Assembly (NCBI GenBank): GCA_019509785.1
Contig: JAEKLQ010000036.1
Coordinates: 6,040 to 70,039 of the forward strand
Length of the DNA stretch: 64,000 nt
From: Fibrobacterota bacterium
Lineage (GTDB): Bacteria; Fibrobacterota; Fibrobacteria; UBA11236
Direction: 5' to 3'
Position numbers and translations under genes: made by a program. Below, piece by piece: positions 52,387 to 61,084 of the stretch (the stretch's first letter is position 1; the number at the start of each line of letters is the position of its first letter). The notes under the pieces are model-generated. The model ran no database searches. It had not been told where the DNA came from and saw only the letters and a list, made by a program, of their open reading frames with translations.

Positions 52387-53439
52387 TTAAGGGCGTCGGC
52401 CGAGGGCGTCGGAGGCCTCGCCGTCGGGGGCTTCGAAAAGAAAATCGGGCCGGCGGGAAACCGCATCGGCACGCATCGTTCCGGATCGCATCGCGGGAGG
52501 GGTGAGGGAGGTGCTCTTGGCCGTGAAGAATCCCTGCTTGTCCATCCACTTCAAGCTGGAATCGCACCAGGTATGCAGGACCGAATCGTTGGGCGCGCCT
52601 TGCTGGCCGTCGGCCATTCCGAAGCCATGGCCGCCATGATCGAATTTCATGAAGGAGGCGGGGATATGGTGCTTCTGCAGGGAGTCGTAATACGATTGCG
52701 GATTCTTGATGGGCACCGCCCCATCGTCGATGGCGTGGAAAAGGAACGCCGGCGGGGTCTTGTCGTTGACCTGCTTTTCGCTGGACAAGGAATCGATCAT
52801 GGCTTGGCTGTTATTGGGGCCCAGCAGGTTATCGCGCGATTGCAAATGGGTGAAGGAAGATTGCATGGTGATGACCGGATAGCCGAGGATGGAAACCGCG
52901 GGGCGGCAGGGATGGCGGTCGACGCTATCGGCGGCGGAAGGATTGCCATTGTCGTAATGGGTAGACACGGTGGAGGCCAAATGCCCGCCCGCGGAAAACC
53001 CGAGGACGCCGATACGGGAGGTATCGATGCCATACTCGGCCGCGTGGGCGTGGACCCAGCGGACCGCGCGCTGACCGTCCCACATCTCGACGGGATGATG
53101 GTACCCGTTCGATCCCAAGCGGTATTTCACCACGAAACCGGATACGCCTTTACTCGCGAGCCATTGGGCGGGAGTGTTGCCTTCGTAGGTGCTCGAAAGG
53201 CTTACGTAGGCCCCGCCGGGAAAGATTACCATGGCGGCGCCGTTCGGCTTGGACGCGGGAAAGGGCGTGATGCTCGGCTTACCGGTGGAGGCCGTGCCGG
53301 TAGAGAGGGTGCCGTTCGCGAGGGGGGCCCCCTTGGGCCATAAAAGGATTTCCTGCTGCGCCAGCGTGGCCATGGCCAGCATGGCCCAGAACGTTCCGAT
53401 GGCAGGCAAACGCCTGGCCGAACCACTAATAGCGAACAT
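52387..53439 (-). CDS. secreted alpha/beta hydrolase, acetylxylan-esterase-like
   Basis: A 350-residue exported esterase. Signal sequence MFAISGSARRLPAIGTFWAM to about residue 30 (LAMATLAQQ), then the alpha/beta fold: AMVIFPGGAYVSLS (HGGG-like oxyanion region), GVLGFSAGGHLAS (nucleophile Ser in GxSxG), and a C-terminal HAIDDGAVPI (Asp) and FDHGGHGFG (His). This order matches BD-FAE/Axe-type acetylesterases that remove acetyl from xylan. A long C-terminal tail (TPPAMRSGTMRADAVSRRPD) may be disordered. ATG 53439 is used. The upstream gene ends 16 bases away on the same strand. Confidence 0.82.
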   Translation of the reverse strand: MFAISGSARRLPAIGTFWAMLAMATLAQQEILLWPKGAPLANGTLSTGTASTGKPSITPFPASKPNGAAMVIFPGGAYVSLSSTYEGNTPAQWLASKGVSGFVVKYRLGSNGYHHPVEMWDGQRAVRWVHAHAAEYGIDTSRIGVLGFSAGGHLASTVSTHYDNGNPSAADSVDRHPCRPAVSILGYPVITMQSSFTHLQSRDNLLGPNNSQAMIDSLSSEKQVNDKTPPAFLFHAIDDGAVPIKNPQSYYDSLQKHHIPASFMKFDHGGHGFGMADGQQGAPNDSVLHTWCDSSLKWMDKQGFFTAKSTSLTPPAMRSGTMRADAVSRRPDFLFEAPDGEASDALGRRP

Positions 53440-53455
53440 GCTTAATTCCGCAGGA

Positions 53456-53851
53456 TCAGCGCGTGAACTTCCAGGCCACCGCCAGGATGGCCCCCACGAC
53501 GGCAATCAGCAGGAGGGCCTTGAGCGCCATCGGCATGCCGGACTTGGTTTCTTCGGACAACCACTCCGGGGACAAGGCCGGCATGGCGGCATCGGTGGAG
53601 GCATCCAAGGGGGCGTCGGCGCCGAAAGCGCCTGCGACTTCCTTGGGATAGGCCGAGGTGGCCATGCTGTCGGAGCGGACTTCGGCGGATGCGTGGGCCG
53701 CGTCCATATCTTCGATGCCACGCCGGCGATACTCGGCGAGGATCAAATCCACCGCCACCTGGGGCCCGTGTTCCCGGCCCGTAGAAAGCATTTGCCGCAG
53801 CTTGGCGTCCGAGACGGTTCCCAGCTTGGCTTCGAATTCGGATACTTTCAT
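53456..53851 (-). CDS. single-pass membrane protein with soluble N-terminal domain
   Basis: Not recognised. A 131-residue protein with a charged N-terminal part (MKVSEFEAKLGTVSDAKLRQ, DLILAEYRRRGIEDMDAAHA), an acidic linker and one C-terminal transmembrane helix (LKALLLIAVVGAILAVAWKF), ending in Arg. It is thus a tail-anchored type protein. It is 16 bases upstream of the esterase gene and may be in the same transcript. Confidence 0.6.
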   Translation of the reverse strand: MKVSEFEAKLGTVSDAKLRQMLSTGREHGPQVAVDLILAEYRRRGIEDMDAAHASAEVRSDSMATSAYPKEVAGAFGADAPLDASTDAAMPALSPEWLSEETKSGMPMALKALLLIAVVGAILAVAWKFTR

Positions 53852-53986
53852 CGAACCCTTTCATGCGGACGCAGGCGCAATTCCCGCCCTCGCGGCCGCC
53901 GACCCCCGGGAGGGATCGACCGGGCTATAGTTTAGCAAACCTGCTACGGCGCTTGCAAAGGGTTCCGGGAAAAGCGGTTAAGCCGC

Positions 53987-56077
53987 TTAGGGCAGACCCA
54001 GGCCGCGCAGGCCGGCGTCCCGCACGAAACCGAAGCGCGCCACCTTCACCTGGCTTCCCCTTTCCACGTAATCGCGCGGATCGAGCCCATATTCGAAATC
54101 CGCCCTCAGGATGTAGGCGCCGGTCGAGATGCGATGGCCGTCCTGGGAGATGGGGACCCATCCCAGGCGTAGCAGATAGGCGCGCGTAGCGGGGTCACGC
54201 GCGAGTTTCCCCGATTGCAAATCGTCCCGGGTCACTTCCACCTGGGAGCGGTTGACGAACTGGCCCAGATTGTCGTACACGTCCAGCTTCACGATGGCGG
54301 GATGGGAAAGCTTGAAGGTGAAAACGGCCAAACCGGGATTGGCATCGCCATAGCGGGTGCTGATCCAATCTTCCGCCGTCGCGGGATGCAGGGCGGCGTA
54401 ATCCTTGGCCACCCCCGCCGACTGGGAACTGGTGAGTAGCACGAAGGGATCGCGGACCTGGGACGGATTGGGGCCGGGTACCATTTTCCCGCCCGCCTCC
54501 GCGCGCAAGTCCCCGATGGTAACGCCCGGGAGCTTGGCATCGATGACGCGCCAGGGATTGGCGGGATGCGAAGAATTGCCCGCCGCATCCGTCACCTGGG
54601 TGACGCCGGCGATGGCGGTCTTCCAGCCTATCCCGGGCACGTTGGGGGATCCCGGGGCGATGGTGAAGCTCCACGAGACGGAGCGGCCGCCTACCAGGGA
54701 ATCGGGCGTGGCATCGATCAGATCCACTTGCTTCTCGACGCCGTTCTGATCCATGAACTTGAGCACGCTAGGCGCGGCCACCGCCACCGGTTCTGTGAAG
54801 CGGATGCGTATCAGGGGCTTGGGGACCTGGCTCAACGCGGTGTCGAGGATGATCTTCCAAGCCTTATCGATCACCGCCCCCACGCGATCATGCAGGGGGA
54901 AATCCCCCGCCAAGAGGCCCGTCGCCGGCTCGGCGAAGGCCTTACCGCGGTTGGCCGGATCCTTCTCGTCCCAGCCCGTCACCGCTTTGGTGAAGAGTTG
55001 CGAATGCGACGTGATCAGCGTCTTGGCTTGATCCAGGCCGATGTCCCAGCCCCCGCGAGCGGCCTCGCCCGCCAGATCCAGTTCGAAAGCGGTTGGCGTC
55101 TTGTCAGGCACGCTGTCCAGGGCGATCTCCGCCTTGTCGGCGATGCCGTCCCCGTCGCGATCGTACAGCCATCCTTCGACCGCCTTCACCGGCTTGGGCG
55201 GGACGGGAGGATCCGGTTTGTTCGGCGGTTCCAGTTCCAGCGAGGTGGTGATGGTGAGGCGCGATGAGATGATGCGCCTTTCCGCGAAGTAGAAGTCGAG
55301 GAAGTAGGACTTGCCGTCCGTGAGTCCCAGATTGTCCAGATCGACCGCCGCGTACTCGGCGTTGTGGATGCCGCCCAGGTCGATCACGAGCTTGTCGTTG
55401 ATGAACACCCACACGTCGTCGTCCCCGCGGAAATCGAAGCGCTGGCCCGTGCCCTTGTGGTAGCTGAACTTCGCGTGCAGCTCGAGGGTGAAGCCGAAAT
55501 TGTGGGAGGCCAGGTCCACGCCGTCCTTGAGGCCGGTCTGCCGATTGCCGAAGGTGGTGGTCACCGAGGGCACCTGGGGGCGCAAGGCGCCCAGCAGATT
55601 GCTATCGAGCGGGAAGAAGGCGGAGCTGTCGAAGGTGTACACCGAACCGTTCTTCTTGAAGGTCATGTCGAGGAAGAAGGCGCGATTGATGTCCGGGGTG
55701 CGCGTGGTATACCATTCGTTGAAGCGGCTGCGGAAGCAGTTGGGCGGGGCATCGAATCCCGCCTTGAGCCCGGGGCCCACCGAATCCCGATCCGCGTGGA
55801 TGAAGCCGGGAAGCTTGTCCGGATTGGGGTCGGAAGCGACGGGCGCGTTCTGCACCGCGCCCTGGGCCGCCGACGGCTTGTCGAAGCAGCCCCAGTTCTC
55901 ATGGCCGCTGGTGTCCTGGTTGGGGTTGAAATCGGGATGCCCCCCCGTGGCCTGCCCTTCTTGCAACTCCGCGAAATCCCGCACCACCCCGGTCAGGGTA
56001 AGCGCATCCTGCCCCCAAGCCGCCGCGACCATCAGAACGGCCGTCATGAAAGCCCGCCCACCGAATCCAGTCCTCAT
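53987..56077 (-). CDS. fibro-slime domain protein
   Basis: A 696-residue exported protein. After the signal peptide (about 1-22) comes the fibro-slime domain (TIGR02148, a PA14-like fold, about 28-280): [14 protein letters not shown] at its start, and [40 protein letters not shown] and [20 protein letters not shown] at its end. This domain is shared by Fibrobacter surface proteins and slime-mould cell-surface proteins. The C-terminal half has a repeat-free beta-rich region (VRITEPVA-like calls are weak) with a sandwich-like end, [20 protein letters not shown], similar to sorting-type C-terminal domains. A surface adhesion or fibre-binding role is likely, not proven. Confidence 0.85.
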   Translation of the reverse strand: MRTGFGGRAFMTAVLMVAAAWGQDALTLTGVVRDFAELQEGQATGGHPDFNPNQDTSGHENWGCFDKPSAAQGAVQNAPVASDPNPDKLPGFIHADRDSVGPGLKAGFDAPPNCFRSRFNEWYTTRTPDINRAFFLDMTFKKNGSVYTFDSSAFFPLDSNLLGALRPQVPSVTTTFGNRQTGLKDGVDLASHNFGFTLELHAKFSYHKGTGQRFDFRGDDDVWVFINDKLVIDLGGIHNAEYAAVDLDNLGLTDGKSYFLDFYFAERRIISSRLTITTSLELEPPNKPDPPVPPKPVKAVEGWLYDRDGDGIADKAEIALDSVPDKTPTAFELDLAGEAARGGWDIGLDQAKTLITSHSQLFTKAVTGWDEKDPANRGKAFAEPATGLLAGDFPLHDRVGAVIDKAWKIILDTALSQVPKPLIRIRFTEPVAVAAPSVLKFMDQNGVEKQVDLIDATPDSLVGGRSVSWSFTIAPGSPNVPGIGWKTAIAGVTQVTDAAGNSSHPANPWRVIDAKLPGVTIGDLRAEAGGKMVPGPNPSQVRDPFVLLTSSQSAGVAKDYAALHPATAEDWISTRYGDANPGLAVFTFKLSHPAIVKLDVYDNLGQFVNRSQVEVTRDDLQSGKLARDPATRAYLLRLGWVPISQDGHRISTGAYILRADFEYGLDPRDYVERGSQVKVARFGFVRDAGLRGLGLP

Positions 56078-56173
56078 CCTCTTCCCCTATTCCGTCCGGC
56101 CGAAGTTGCTAATTTCACCGCTCATACGTCCCGGATCCGCCATCGGAATCCGGGCCATGCAAAGGAGCATCCC

Positions 56174-57286
56174 TTGGCCATTGGCAAATCCAGAATCCCC
56201 TTGGCGGCGTTACCGCTCGTCTTCGCAGTTTGCGTTCCGGGCCTATCAACTGGCGCAGGTTCCGCGGGAACCCCCTCGTCCGAAGCCGCGCCCGCCAGCG
56301 ACACGGCCCATACCGCGGCCGTAGCCAAGGCCGCCCCCGAATCGAAGGGTCCCTTGGCTCCCGGCCTCTATGCCGCGATTTTCACGGCGAAGGGAAAAAT
56401 AACTACACAGTTGGAGCCGGAGAAAGCCCCTCTGACGGTAATCAACTTCGTCGCCCTCGCCGAAGGCGCCAAGTCGACCAATAAACCCGCGGGAACGCGT
56501 TTTTACGATGGATTGACCTTCCATCGGGTCGTCCCTAATTTCATGATTCAAGGCGGCGACCCCGATGGGAACGGCTCCGGCGGGCCCGGGTACCAGTTCG
56601 CCGACGAGTTCGACCCCTCCTTGAGGTTCGATCGCCCGGGCATCCTGGCCATGGCCAACGCGGGTCCCGGCACCAACGGCAGCCAATTCTTCATCACCCA
56701 CGTGCCCACCCCCCACCTCAACGATCACCACACCATTTTCGGCCACGTGGTGGAAGGCCAGGACGTGGTGAACGCGGTGGTGGTCGGCACCGTCATCGAT
56801 AGCATCCGCATCATTCGCGAAGGCGCGAAGGCGAAGAAGTTCAAGGCCGATGAAGCGGCCTTCCAGGCGCTGGAGAAAAAGACGGCCGCCCTGAACGAGG
56901 CCAAGAAGAAGAAGGCCGTGGCGGGAGACGAGGCCTTGCGGAAGAAGGCAATCAAAACCCCTTCGGGCCTCATGTACGTCGTGACCCGCCCCGGGGCCGG
57001 TCCCAAGCCCGCTCCGGGCGCCAAGGTAAAGGTCCACTATGCCGGCCGCCTCACCGATGGTACCGAGTTCGACAACAGCTACACGCGCGGGCAACCCATC
57101 GAAATCCAAATCGGCTCGGGCATGGTCATTCCCGGCTGGGACGAAGGCATCATGATGATGCAGAAGGGCGAGAAGCGGACCCTGTTCATCCCGGGCGAAC
57201 TCGGCTACGGCCCCCAAGGCTATCCGCCCCGGATTCCCCCGAACGCAACCCTCGTGTTCGACGTGGAGTTGGTCGACTTCCAATAA
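56174..57286 (+). CDS. secreted cyclophilin-FKBP fusion peptidyl-prolyl isomerase
   Basis: A 370-residue dual-domain peptidyl-prolyl cis-trans isomerase. TTG 56174 is the start: GGAG is 6 bases upstream and it opens a signal peptide ([20 protein letters not shown]); no in-frame ATG exists before the mature domain. Cyclophilin domain (about 60-225): [40 protein letters not shown] and [15 protein letters not shown] Lys-rich helical linker ([20 protein letters not shown]) leads to the FKBP domain (about 255-370): [56 protein letters not shown]. It should speed proline-limited folding outside the cytoplasm. Fusions of this kind are known but uncommon. Confidence 0.88.
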   Translation: MAIGKSRIPLAALPLVFAVCVPGLSTGAGSAGTPSSEAAPASDTAHTAAVAKAAPESKGPLAPGLYAAIFTAKGKITTQLEPEKAPLTVINFVALAEGAKSTNKPAGTRFYDGLTFHRVVPNFMIQGGDPDGNGSGGPGYQFADEFDPSLRFDRPGILAMANAGPGTNGSQFFITHVPTPHLNDHHTIFGHVVEGQDVVNAVVVGTVIDSIRIIREGAKAKKFKADEAAFQALEKKTAALNEAKKKKAVAGDEALRKKAIKTPSGLMYVVTRPGAGPKPAPGAKVKVHYAGRLTDGTEFDNSYTRGQPIEIQIGSGMVIPGWDEGIMMMQKGEKRTLFIPGELGYGPQGYPPRIPPNATLVFDVELVDFQ

Positions 57287-57308
57287 GCTCGGAAGGTGCG
57301 ATATCGGC

Positions 57309-57334
57309 TGACGCCCGCGCGGACGCGGGCGTCA
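57309..57334 (+). other. 11-base perfect hairpin after the PPIase gene
   Basis: TGACGCCCGCG and CGCGGGCGTCA pair around a CGGA loop, 22 bases after the stop codon. No T-tract follows, so it is not a standard intrinsic terminator. It is the last clearly native-looking feature before the lower-GC segment. Confidence 0.5.
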
Positions 57335-57524
57335 GCCCGCAGAGTTCGCGCCATGGCGAAGCGGCTTTTCAGGGCTGGCCTGCTACGCGAGGACAGGCGC
57401 GAAGTGGAGAGGGCCGACTCCCGGAGCGCTCGCCCGCAGCGTAAAGCGAAAGCCCATTTCAGAGCAAGCAGGGCTCACCAGAGCAGATTAAGGAATTAAT
57501 CCAAGGGTGCGTTTGGTTCGGAAA

Positions 57525-58640
57525 TTAGAGCTTCGTCCTTTGTTTTTTTTGCTTTGATTCGTACTCCGCGCGTGCTTTATATGCTACAGCATTCTCGATG
57601 AGCAATACGCCCCAGGCCTGCTCATCGTCCTGCTTCTGATCGAGAACGAATTGCACGTGCAGGTCATTGGATTTCCACTCCATTTCAGGGGCTGTCCATG
57701 CTTTACCATATGTGTTCCGGAACGAAGTCTTTATTTCCCGGGTGGGAGGACCGAACTTCTCGACGAGGTCCTCGCGGAAATTTGCATCTCTTGCCGATGC
57801 TCGCACTTGAACCGCAACGAGCATGGAATTCCAAATCTGACCCACCATCGGGGTGGCCGACGCGACCCAGTCCGGAACGGAAACTCCGACGAGTTTTACC
57901 GCGTCGCCGAGCAAATCCGGCTGCCATGCGCCCGCCGCGGCCGCTAGGCTCCCGAATAACATATTGGAAAAATCATCGCCTTCGCTGGAGTTTTTATTTC
58001 GCATCTCCTGGAAGCAAAGTCCCGAGCTCTGATTTGCGCAATTCGGCATCTGCTCGATAAGTTGGCCCCCTAGGACCAGGCCAAACACCTTGGGCAAATC
58101 GCGTTTGGCCTGTTCTGCCTCCATAACAAGGCGCGTTAGTGACTCGTGGAATTGGGGCGAATTGCGGTAGAATTCCACCGAAGCAGGGGTTAAGAACCGT
58201 GATAAAACCTCAATGCGGAACTTTTCGTCGTCCACATATCGTCCCGCAGGCGAGGAAGATGGTTCCTTCCAAACCTTCATCCCGCCGCCGTACTCCATCC
58301 AGTAATACCAAGCCTGATCTCCGTACGCAGGGATCCGTCCGCAGCGAGAATAGAGGTAATGTTTCATCACGCCGAGCGCAGCCAATAGGTGGACCGCTTG
58401 ATCCGGAGCTGCTTCCGCAGCGTAAGCCGCCGCGATGGTTTCCTTCTTCATGGGAAGCTCTTTGATCCAAGGAAGCGGGGTTATAACTCTCTTCTGATTG
58501 TCAGCAGTCGAGCCCGTGTTCCCTTGGTTAGCTTCCGTTTTGACCTGCTGTTTTGGTTCAGCTAAAGCCGACCGCGGAACCGAGAGGAACGTCAATGTGG
58601 CTAGTCCAGCCGCGAACCGAATTCTGACAATTGTATTCAT
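57525..58640 (-). CDS. exported protein of unknown function in a lower-GC segment
   Basis: Not recognised. A 371-residue protein with a signal peptide (MNTIVRIRFAAGLATLTFLS, cleavage near ALA). The mature part is mixed helical with aromatic clusters (GDQAWYYWMEYGGGMKVWKE) and cysteines in GQLIEQMPNCANQSSGLCFQ; the end is Lys/Gln-rich (YESKQKKQRTKL). Base and codon use is clearly less GC-rich than in the neighbours on both sides, which marks it as probably acquired. ATG 58640 with a distant GGAG is used. It is convergent with the PPIase gene. Confidence 0.6.
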   Translation of the reverse strand: MNTIVRIRFAAGLATLTFLSVPRSALAEPKQQVKTEANQGNTGSTADNQKRVITPLPWIKELPMKKETIAAAYAAEAAPDQAVHLLAALGVMKHYLYSRCGRIPAYGDQAWYYWMEYGGGMKVWKEPSSSPAGRYVDDEKFRIEVLSRFLTPASVEFYRNSPQFHESLTRLVMEAEQAKRDLPKVFGLVLGGQLIEQMPNCANQSSGLCFQEMRNKNSSEGDDFSNMLFGSLAAAAGAWQPDLLGDAVKLVGVSVPDWVASATPMVGQIWNSMLVAVQVRASARDANFREDLVEKFGPPTREIKTSFRNTYGKAWTAPEMEWKSNDLHVQFVLDQKQDDEQAWGVLLIENAVAYKARAEYESKQKKQRTKL

Positions 58641-59003
58641 CAAGTTCGAGGTCTCCTAGACCGCCCTGGGGTTGATCCTCAGCCGGGTAGCCTTTTTACG
58701 GGAAAGCAACCGAATTAGCAAAGTGAGCACATGAAAAAGCGTAAGTATTTTGAAGATTTTTTCCAAACTCGCCGGTACCGCCAAACGTCGATCCGCAATA
58801 AAAAATGGTCAGGGTGGAGGTTCGATCGGGGACCGGAAAAACTTGCCGACTGTGTGTTCGAAAACCAATTCCAGCATTTATCGTCGTCCGGAGACTAACA
58901 GCGCGGGCTTTAATAAGTATTCAATATTCGACTATTTAAATTTTACATCTCCGCAGCGCACGATGCGCTGCGGCTCGTATATCCGCACCCCCCATAGAAC
59001 ACA
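58641..59003. other. lower-GC gap with a 10-base hairpin at its right edge
   Basis: No gene is trusted here. The stretch is AT-richer than its surroundings. At 58951-58973 a perfect 10-base stem (CCGCAGCGCA with TGCGCTGCGG, loop CGA) marks the return to high GC, 30 bases before the FKBP-like remnant begins. Confidence 0.5.
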
Positions 59004-59122
59004 ACGGGCGCGAAGGTGAAAGTCCATTACGCGGGCCGCCTCACCGACGGCACCGAGTTCGACAGCAGCTACGAGCGCGGGGAACCGATCGAATTCCAAT
59101 TTGCACGGGCATGGTGAAACCC
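59004..59122 (+). pseudogene. FKBP gene remnant with frameshift
   Basis: Translation gives [20 protein letters not shown], then [12 protein letters not shown], a clear FKBP domain segment similar to the FKBP half of the PPIase fusion 1.7 kb upstream. One base is missing after the CAATTT stretch (59097-59102); restoring the frame gives GTGMVKP, the next conserved FKBP block. Nothing of the family is found before or after, so only about 40 codons remain. It ends at a strong terminator. Confidence 0.75.
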
Positions 59123-59125
59123 GAT

Positions 59126-59170
59126 CGCCCGGCGCAGCGCTCGCAGCGCCGGGCGCCCCTCCCCTTTTTT
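59126..59170 (+). terminator. intrinsic terminator after the FKBP remnant
   Basis: A perfect 10-base stem (CGCCCGGCGC at 59126-59135, GCGCCGGGCG at 59146-59155), a 10-base loop and a TTTTTT tract at 59165-59170. It is oriented with the FKBP remnant and is probably the terminator of the former intact gene. Confidence 0.75.
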
Positions 59171-59181
59171 CCGGATCGGGT

Positions 59182-60249
59182 TCAGCGGAAGGCGATGGCC
59201 GCGCTGGTAGGCCCGGCCAAAGGCATCCACTCCGTACGGGAGAACCCCGCTTGATGCGCCAGGCGGTCGAAATCGTTGAAGGTGAAATCCGCTCCGGCCT
59301 TGGTCTCGATCAGCATGTTGAGGGACATCAGCAAACCGAAGGCGTTCACGCTGCGGTCGTTGTCGATGATGTTCTCGACGCAGATGAAGGCGCCGCCCTT
59401 GGGCAGGGCTTCATACGCCTTCCGCATCAGCGTCAGCTTTTCCTGGTCGCCCCAGTCGTGGAGGATGTTGCCCATGGCGATCACATCGCTCTTGGGAAGC
59501 GCTTGCTTGAAGAAATCCCCGGCGGCGGTCTTCACCCGGGAGGACAGGTTGCGCTTGGCGATATGGGCCTGCGCGATGGGTTCCACGGCGGGCAAATCGA
59601 AACTGGTGCAATGCAGGGAAGGATTGTTCATCGCGACGGCGATGGAAAGCGAGCCGTTGGCGCCGCCCACATCGCAAAAAGTGGCGTAACCGGAAAAATC
59701 GAATTTGCCGGCCAGGGCCATGAAGGCGCCCATCTGGATTCCGGACATGGCCTGCAGGAACTCCTGCAAGGCTTCCGGATTGGCGTATACCGCATCGAAT
59801 ATGTTCCCGCTTACGGAGGGATCCTTCACTTCATTCTGAGGCAAGCCCGTCTTGAGACCCGTTTCCAAGTCGCCCCAAAACCGGTACAGCCGGTTGTTGG
59901 ACATCTCCAGGACTCCGCCCAGGTAGGCGGGCTTGTTCTTGTCCAGGAAGAAATCGGAATCCGGTGCGTTGGCGTAGACGCCTTCCGCGCCGATCCCCTC
60001 CCGCTTCAGGAAACCCAAGGCGACCAGCGCGTCCAGGAAATCCAGGTAAGCCCGGGGGTGCAGCCCCAGGGTTTGGCGGATCGCCTCCCCCGTCAGGGGT
60101 TTGCGCGCGAGCAAGGTGAACAATTTCAGGTTTACGGCGGTAAGCACGGTCTTGGATGCCCAGAACCCCATGCCGATTTTCAGGATGTGCTCGGGATTGG
60201 GGTGATGGGCGGGGGCTTGGGCCGGGGCGGATTGGGTCAAGGTTTCCAT
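59182..60249 (-). CDS. small-molecule O-methyltransferase-type enzyme
   Basis: A 355-residue S-adenosylmethionine-dependent methyltransferase of the plant/bacterial O-methyltransferase class (Methyltransf_2). The N-terminal dimerisation winged helix is about residues 25-100 (FWASKTVLTAVNLKLFTLLA, RKPLTGEAIRQTLGLHPRAY). Motif I is FCDVGGANGSLSIAVA, and the catalytic His is in NILHDWGDQEK. GAFICVENIIDNDR is the post motif. ATG 60249 with GGAGG 7 bases upstream is preferred over ATG 60267. Two Fnr-like boxes lie about 75-110 bases upstream, and the Crp/Fnr-family gene is immediately before it. Confidence 0.88.
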   Translation of the reverse strand: METLTQSAPAQAPAHHPNPEHILKIGMGFWASKTVLTAVNLKLFTLLARKPLTGEAIRQTLGLHPRAYLDFLDALVALGFLKREGIGAEGVYANAPDSDFFLDKNKPAYLGGVLEMSNNRLYRFWGDLETGLKTGLPQNEVKDPSVSGNIFDAVYANPEALQEFLQAMSGIQMGAFMALAGKFDFSGYATFCDVGGANGSLSIAVAMNNPSLHCTSFDLPAVEPIAQAHIAKRNLSSRVKTAAGDFFKQALPKSDVIAMGNILHDWGDQEKLTLMRKAYEALPKGGAFICVENIIDNDRSVNAFGLLMSLNMLIETKAGADFTFNDFDRLAHQAGFSRTEWMPLAGPTSAAIAFR

Positions 60250-60322
60250 GTCGATTCCTCCATTCACGTTCGTGGCGTTACGAATCGTACAGGAAAGGTA
60301 CGCCTCCGCGTGGCGGATTCCC

Positions 60323-60359
60323 TTGACTCGGGTTAGGATCGCTCCTTGACTTGGGTTAA
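60323..60359. promoter_or_regulatory. tandem Fnr/Crp-like boxes upstream of the methyltransferase gene
   Basis: TTGACTCGGGTTAG (60323-60336) and TTGACTTGGGTTAA (60346-60359) are near-copies with a 23-base period. Each has the TTGAC-N4-GTTAA shape, close to the Fnr-type TTGAT-N4-ATCAA. The second overlaps the stop codon of the Crp/Fnr-family gene. They are in the right place to control the methyltransferase gene. Confidence 0.55.
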
Positions 60360-60958
60360 GATTTTTCGGGGTTTCCCGCCAGGCGCCTCCGGATGCGGCT
60401 GAGGGACTCCGGTTCGATGCCGAGATAGGATGCGATATAATGCAACGGGATGCGTTGGAACAGGCCGGGCTGCTCTTTGAACAACAAGAGATACCTGTCC
60501 TCGGGCGATCCGGTTTTGGAGATGGACATCCGTTTCAGCGTCGCGAAATGGTTACGCTGGATTTTTTCATCATGGAATTGCCCGTACTTGGGGAAAGCCT
60601 CCTTAACGCGCGCGAACTCTTCCAACGGCAGGGTCAGCAACTCCGAGTCTTCCAGGGCCTGGACATAGTAGATGGTCGGCTTCTGGAAAAGGAAACTTTC
60701 CAAATCGCCTACCCACCAGTCTTCCGTGGCGAAGTTGACGATGCTTTCCTTGCCTTGGTCATTGATGACGTACCTGCGAAAACATCCCTTGTTGACATAG
60801 GCCTTCGCGCGGCAGATTTCCCCGGCCTGGAGGAAATGATCCTTTTTCCGGACGCACCGGCTTTGCCAGTACCCCAGGAAAGCATCGATCTCCCCTTCGC
60901 TTAAGCCTACCTTATCGCGCAAGAGATCCACGAAGCGCGTATCGGGCCGGATTGCCAT
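60356..60958 (-). CDS. Crp/Fnr family transcriptional regulator
   Basis: A 200-residue regulator with an N-terminal cyclic-nucleotide-binding-type beta-roll (VRKKDHFLQAGEICRAKAYV, GCFRRYVINDQGKESIVNFA, LEDSELLTLPLEEFARVKEA) and a C-terminal winged helix (FQRIPLHYIASYLGIEPESL, SRIRRRLAG). The form, with LxYWQSRCVRKKDHFLQAGE and a YIASYLGI(E/T)PESLSRIRR ending, is common in Bacteroidota/Fibrobacterota-type Crp regulators. It lacks the Fnr N-terminal cysteine cluster. The methyltransferase gene follows 107 bases downstream with two Fnr-like boxes between them, so it probably controls that gene. Confidence 0.88.
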   Translation of the reverse strand: MAIRPDTRFVDLLRDKVGLSEGEIDAFLGYWQSRCVRKKDHFLQAGEICRAKAYVNKGCFRRYVINDQGKESIVNFATEDWWVGDLESFLFQKPTIYYVQALEDSELLTLPLEEFARVKEAFPKYGQFHDEKIQRNHFATLKRMSISKTGSPEDRYLLLFKEQPGLFQRIPLHYIASYLGIEPESLSRIRRRLAGNPEKS

Positions 60959-61084
60959 GTCGTAAAACTAACACCTGTTCCGGTGGAACTTGCCTTCCCT
61001 CCCCGCAAAGCCGTAATTATAAAGGTCGCCGTCGCGCCGGCGCGCTTAATCTGACCCGCAATCACGAAACCAAGCAGGTCCCCC

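Noticed and set aside
58750-59019. 89-codon plus-strand frame in the lower-GC gap
   Set aside because: No ribosome site, no recognisable pattern, and it runs into the FKBP remnant in another frame.
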